From Cognatishimia coralii (lineage in GTDB: Bacteria > Pseudomonadota > Alphaproteobacteria > Rhodobacterales > Rhodobacteraceae), in the NCBI RefSeq assembly GCF_037478305.1, contig NZ_JBBGAZ010000003.1:124001-188000 (forward strand): a DNA stretch of 64,000 nucleotides, read 5' to 3'. Made by a program: the position numbers and the translations under genes. The first letter of the stretch is position 1. The number at the start of each line of letters is the position of its first letter. This document shows, piece after piece, positions 61,297 to 64,000 of the stretch. Below the pieces are notes generated by a model that was given only the letters and a program-made list of their open reading frames with translations, had not been told where the DNA came from and did no database searches.

Positions 61297-62136
61297 ATGC
61301 AGGTTTGCAGAACGGTCGCAGAATGTCGCGACGTGCTGGCGGCGTATCGCCAAACCTCTGAAACCATTGGACTTGTTCCAACGATGGGGTTTCTGCACGA
61401 GGGGCATTTGGCTTTGGTCGCCGAGGCGAAATCACGTGCGGATCGCGTGGTCACAACGATCTTTGTCAACCCCACGCAATTCGGAGAAGCCGCGGACCTG
61501 GACGCCTATCCTCGTGATGAGGCGCGCGATCTGGCGATGCTTGAGGCCGCCGGAGTGGATGTGGTTCTGATCCCAGAGGTGGCGGATGTGTACCCCGAAG
61601 GCGACGAGACCATCGTCGAAACCACGCGCATGGCGAACATGCTGCATGGAAAGGTGCGCCCGGGACATTTTCGCGGCGTGACCACCGTCGTCGCGCGACT
61701 GTTCAATTTCACACAGCCCGATATCGCCTGCTTTGGCGAGAAAGATTACCAACAGCTGCAGGTCATCAGACGCATGAACCGTGATCTGGCCTTTCCGATT
61801 GAGATCGTCGGCGTACCTATCGTGCGAGAGGCCGATGGTCTGGCGATGTCGTCTCGCAACGTGCGCCTGTCGCCTGAGGATCGCGCGGCAGCGTTGATCC
61901 TGTCCCAGTCGTTGGACGCGGCTGAGCGGGTCAAAAGCTCCGATCCTGACACATTGCGCGAGACGATTTCCCAGACCATCGCCACAGAGCCCCGCGCCAC
62001 TCTGCGTGGGCTGGACATTGTAGAGGCGGAAACGCTTAATGACATTCAATCGGGCTATGCTGGCCCCATTGCCATCATGCTGTCGGTCGAATTCGGCGGC
62101 GTCCTCTTGCTAGATCAAAGGGTGATCACGCTATGA
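61297..62136 (+). CDS. panC: Pantothenate synthetase
   Basis: 279 residues. ATG 61297 is preceded by AGGAGG, so a longer frame from 61201 is rejected. P-T-M-G-F-L-H-E-G-H-L at 28-38 contains the HxGH motif (His34, His37), F-G-E-K-D-Y-Q-Q follows, and M-S-S-R-N is the KMSKS equivalent. It joins pantoate and beta-alanine using ATP. It overlaps panB by 4 bp (ATGA). Confidence 0.97.
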   Translation: MQVCRTVAECRDVLAAYRQTSETIGLVPTMGFLHEGHLALVAEAKSRADRVVTTIFVNPTQFGEAADLDAYPRDEARDLAMLEAAGVDVVLIPEVADVYPEGDETIVETTRMANMLHGKVRPGHFRGVTTVVARLFNFTQPDIACFGEKDYQQLQVIRRMNRDLAFPIEIVGVPIVREADGLAMSSRNVRLSPEDRAAALILSQSLDAAERVKSSDPDTLRETISQTIATEPRATLRGLDIVEAETLNDIQSGYAGPIAIMLSVEFGGVLLLDQRVITL

Positions 62137-62942
62137 GCAAACAAGTCAAAATCCGCCGCACCACTGTTCCTCAGATCGCGGGCCGTAAGGGCGGAGAGCC
62201 GATTGTCTCTCTGACGTCCTACCACGCGCATACGGCGGCCATCGTCGACAAATACGCGGATTTCATTCTGGTGGGCGACAGCCTTGGCATGGTGATGCAT
62301 GGGATGGAAAGCACGGTGGGTGTGCCTCTGGATCTGATGATCATGCATGGCAAAGCGGTTGTGCGTGGCACCCAGCAGGCTTTGATTGTCGTGGACATGC
62401 CCTTCGGCACCTATGAGGAAAGCCCCGGTGTGGCCTTCCGGAACGCGGCCAAGATCATGAAAGAAACCCAATGCGGGGCCGTAAAGCTTGAAGGCGGCAA
62501 ACGCATGGCTGAGACCATCCATTTCCTCGTGGAACGTGGCATTCCGGTGATGGCGCATGTCGGCCTGACGCCTCAGTCCAGCAACGTCATGGGCGGGTTC
62601 AAAACACAAGGCCGCGACGAGGACGGCTGGGCCGCCATCGAAGAAGACGCGCGCGCAGTTGCAGAAGCGGGAGCCTTTGCGGTTGTTCTGGAAGGGATGG
62701 TTGAGCCTCTGGCCGCCAAGATCACCAAACAGATCGCGATCCCCACGATTGGGATCGGAGCTTCGGCCGAATGCGACGGGCAGATCCTTGTGCTTGAGGA
62801 TATGCTGGGCTTGAACGAATGGACGCCGAAGTTCGTGAAAGTCTATGGCGACCTTGGTCCGGCGATTGAGAAATCCGTGAAAACCTATGCCGAAGAGGTC
62901 AAATCCCGCGCCTTCCCCGGCGAGGATCAGGTCTACAAATAA
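62133..62942 (+). CDS. panB: 3-methyl-2-oxobutanoate hydroxymethyltransferase
   Basis: 269 residues. S-L-T-S-Y-H-A-H, V-G-D-S-L-G-M-V with the metal-binding Asp, and the later Glu-rich K-L-E-G-G are the PanB active-site motifs. It adds a hydroxymethyl group from methylene-tetrahydrofolate to ketoisovalerate, the committed pantothenate step. Here panC precedes panB, the reverse of the common panB-panC order. It ends 3 bp from the convergent dehydrogenase. Confidence 0.97.
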   Translation: MSKQVKIRRTTVPQIAGRKGGEPIVSLTSYHAHTAAIVDKYADFILVGDSLGMVMHGMESTVGVPLDLMIMHGKAVVRGTQQALIVVDMPFGTYEESPGVAFRNAAKIMKETQCGAVKLEGGKRMAETIHFLVERGIPVMAHVGLTPQSSNVMGGFKTQGRDEDGWAAIEEDARAVAEAGAFAVVLEGMVEPLAAKITKQIAIPTIGIGASAECDGQILVLEDMLGLNEWTPKFVKVYGDLGPAIEKSVKTYAEEVKSRAFPGEDQVYK

Positions 62943-62945
62943 GCC

Positions 62946-63938
62946 TTACAGCATCGATGGGATCACAAGATCCGGTGGGCGATTGCCATGGTCTAACGTC
63001 ATGATATTCAACATGACTTTCTGCCCCATCTCGACGCGTGCCTCATGCGTCGCAGACCCCATATGCGGAAGCAGGACTACATTCTCAAGCGTGCGCAGCT
63101 CTTCGAATTCGGACGCGCCGCCTTCATAGACATCCAGCCCCGCCCCCGCGATGGCGCCCGATTTCAAAGCCCGCGCAAGCGCCGCCTGATCGATCACTTC
63201 GCCGCGTGAGGTGTTCACGATCACCGCGTCTTCTTTCATCAGCTTCAAACGCCGCGCGTTCATCAGATGGAAGGTCGCGGGCGTATGGGGGCAGTTGATC
63301 GAGAGCACGTCCATGCGGGCTACCATCTGATCAAGGCTCTCCCAATAGGTCGCGCCGTGTTCTTCTTCGATAGCGGGATGCAGGCGGCGGCGGTTGTGAT
63401 AATGGACTTCCATGCCAAAAGCCTTGGCCCGACGTGCAACGGCCTGACCGATCCGGCCCATACCTAAAATACCCAGCTTGCGCCCCGCGATCCGCCCACC
63501 CAGCAAAGCATTCGGGGACCAGCCGGCCCAGTCCTCGGGGCTGGATTGCATGACGGCCAGACCTTCGGGGATACGGCGACGCACGGCCAAAATCAGCGCC
63601 ATCGTCATGTCGGCCGTGTCTTCCGTCACAACACCGGGGGTGTTTGAGACCATAATCCCACGCTCATGCGCCTCTTCGACCTCAATGTGATCAAAGCCCG
63701 CGCCATAGTTGGCGATCAGCTTTAGCTGACTGCCGGCTGAGGCAATCAAAGGCGCGTCGATCCGGTCTGTCAGTGTGGTCACCAGCACGTCGGCCGTTTG
63801 CATCGCGGCTTGCAATTCCTCGCGCGACATCGGGCTGTCGTCTTCGCGCAAAGTGACATTGAAAAGCTCCGACATGCGCGACTGAACCTCTTCAGGCAAC
63901 CGTCGCGTAACGACAACACTCAGGGGCGGCTTTGACAT
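62946..63938 (-). CDS. D-2-hydroxyacid dehydrogenase (glyoxylate/hydroxypyruvate reductase-like)
   Basis: 330 residues. The Rossmann motif L-G-I-L-G-M-G-R-I-G is followed by N-R-R-R, which favours NADP. Catalytic residues sit in N-T-S-R-G-E-V (Arg), D-V-Y-E-G (Glu) and H-M-G-S-A-T (His). The pattern N-Y-G-A-G-F-D-H-I at ~77-85 resembles GyaR/GhrB proteins. It could reduce glyoxylate or hydroxypyruvate; as a neighbour of panBC it might instead act as a ketopantoate reductase, but there is no sequence reason to prefer that. Confidence 0.9.
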   Translation of the reverse strand: MSKPPLSVVVTRRLPEEVQSRMSELFNVTLREDDSPMSREELQAAMQTADVLVTTLTDRIDAPLIASAGSQLKLIANYGAGFDHIEVEEAHERGIMVSNTPGVVTEDTADMTMALILAVRRRIPEGLAVMQSSPEDWAGWSPNALLGGRIAGRKLGILGMGRIGQAVARRAKAFGMEVHYHNRRRLHPAIEEEHGATYWESLDQMVARMDVLSINCPHTPATFHLMNARRLKLMKEDAVIVNTSRGEVIDQAALARALKSGAIAGAGLDVYEGGASEFEELRTLENVVLLPHMGSATHEARVEMGQKVMLNIMTLDHGNRPPDLVIPSML

Positions 63939-64000
63939 GCGGGACTTCTCAATTCTTTCAATATCAGAGCGTTGATGGCACAGTGCCTGACAGAGAGACG

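Noticed and set aside
1..64000. CRISPR array, prophage or transposon
   Set aside because: No regularly spaced direct repeats, no Cas, phage or transposase proteins were seen on either strand.

Overview
The window is chromosomal DNA from an alphaproteobacterium, most likely a marine Rhodobacterales (Roseobacter-group) species. Pointers to that group are GcrA, the small NDUFS4-type complex I subunit, hisZ next to a short-form hisG, the glyQ-(small protein)-glyS order, a BMP-type nucleoside transporter in one operon with xdhABC, and a large dehydrogenase with fused GcvT domains. No integrase, transposase, phage gene, rRNA operon or CRISPR array was seen. The gene content is mostly core metabolism and information processing.

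Layout. 1-5.6 kb: surface-polysaccharide genes (export lipoprotein on the minus strand; flippase and three glycosyltransferases on the plus strand), then tRNA-Arg(UCU). 6-10.8 kb: MarR regulator, NDUFS4-like protein, uvrB, a 557-bp gene-free AT-rich gap holding four DnaA boxes, and a small stress operon. 10.9-16 kb: small secreted protein, LysR regulator, low-molecular-weight phosphatase, sirtuin, copper chaperone with a small partner, rpmB, meaB. 16-24.7 kb: hrpB, argD-argF, DMT transporter, gcrA, AsmA-like protein. 24.9-34 kb: rimO, IMPACT-family protein, M48 lipoprotein peptidase, HDAC-family deacetylase, nitroreductase, EI24 membrane protein, and glyQ-small protein-glyS. 34-43 kb: a secreted protease-like protein without its catalytic triad, hisS-hisZ-hisG, slyX, dnaE. 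43.4-52.7 kb: one tightly overlapped plus-strand operon xdhA-xdhB-xdhC-ABC-permease-permease-BMP, which should import purine nucleosides or bases and oxidise hypoxanthine/xanthine to urate. 52.8-60 kb: atypical SDR, LysR regulator, an aldo/keto reductase-FAD oxidase-methyltransferase operon, and the GcvT-fused dehydrogenase. 60-64 kb: unknown anchored protein, a 46-residue ORF, panC-panB, and a 2-hydroxyacid dehydrogenase.

Most interesting signals. (1) Four DnaA-type boxes within 173 bp at 9739-9911, including an exact 17-bp direct repeat and a GANTC methylation site: a candidate replication origin or DnaA-titration locus. (2) A dispersed repeat made of the box TCTCTTGCC-N2-AAATATCC followed by a GC-rich hairpin. 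There are five clear copies plus one degenerate pair; one copy is read in frame inside xdhB. (3) A SPOR/peptidoglycan-binding/trypsin-fold protein in which all three triad positions appear substituted. All assignments come from reading motifs and gene order; no database search was run.
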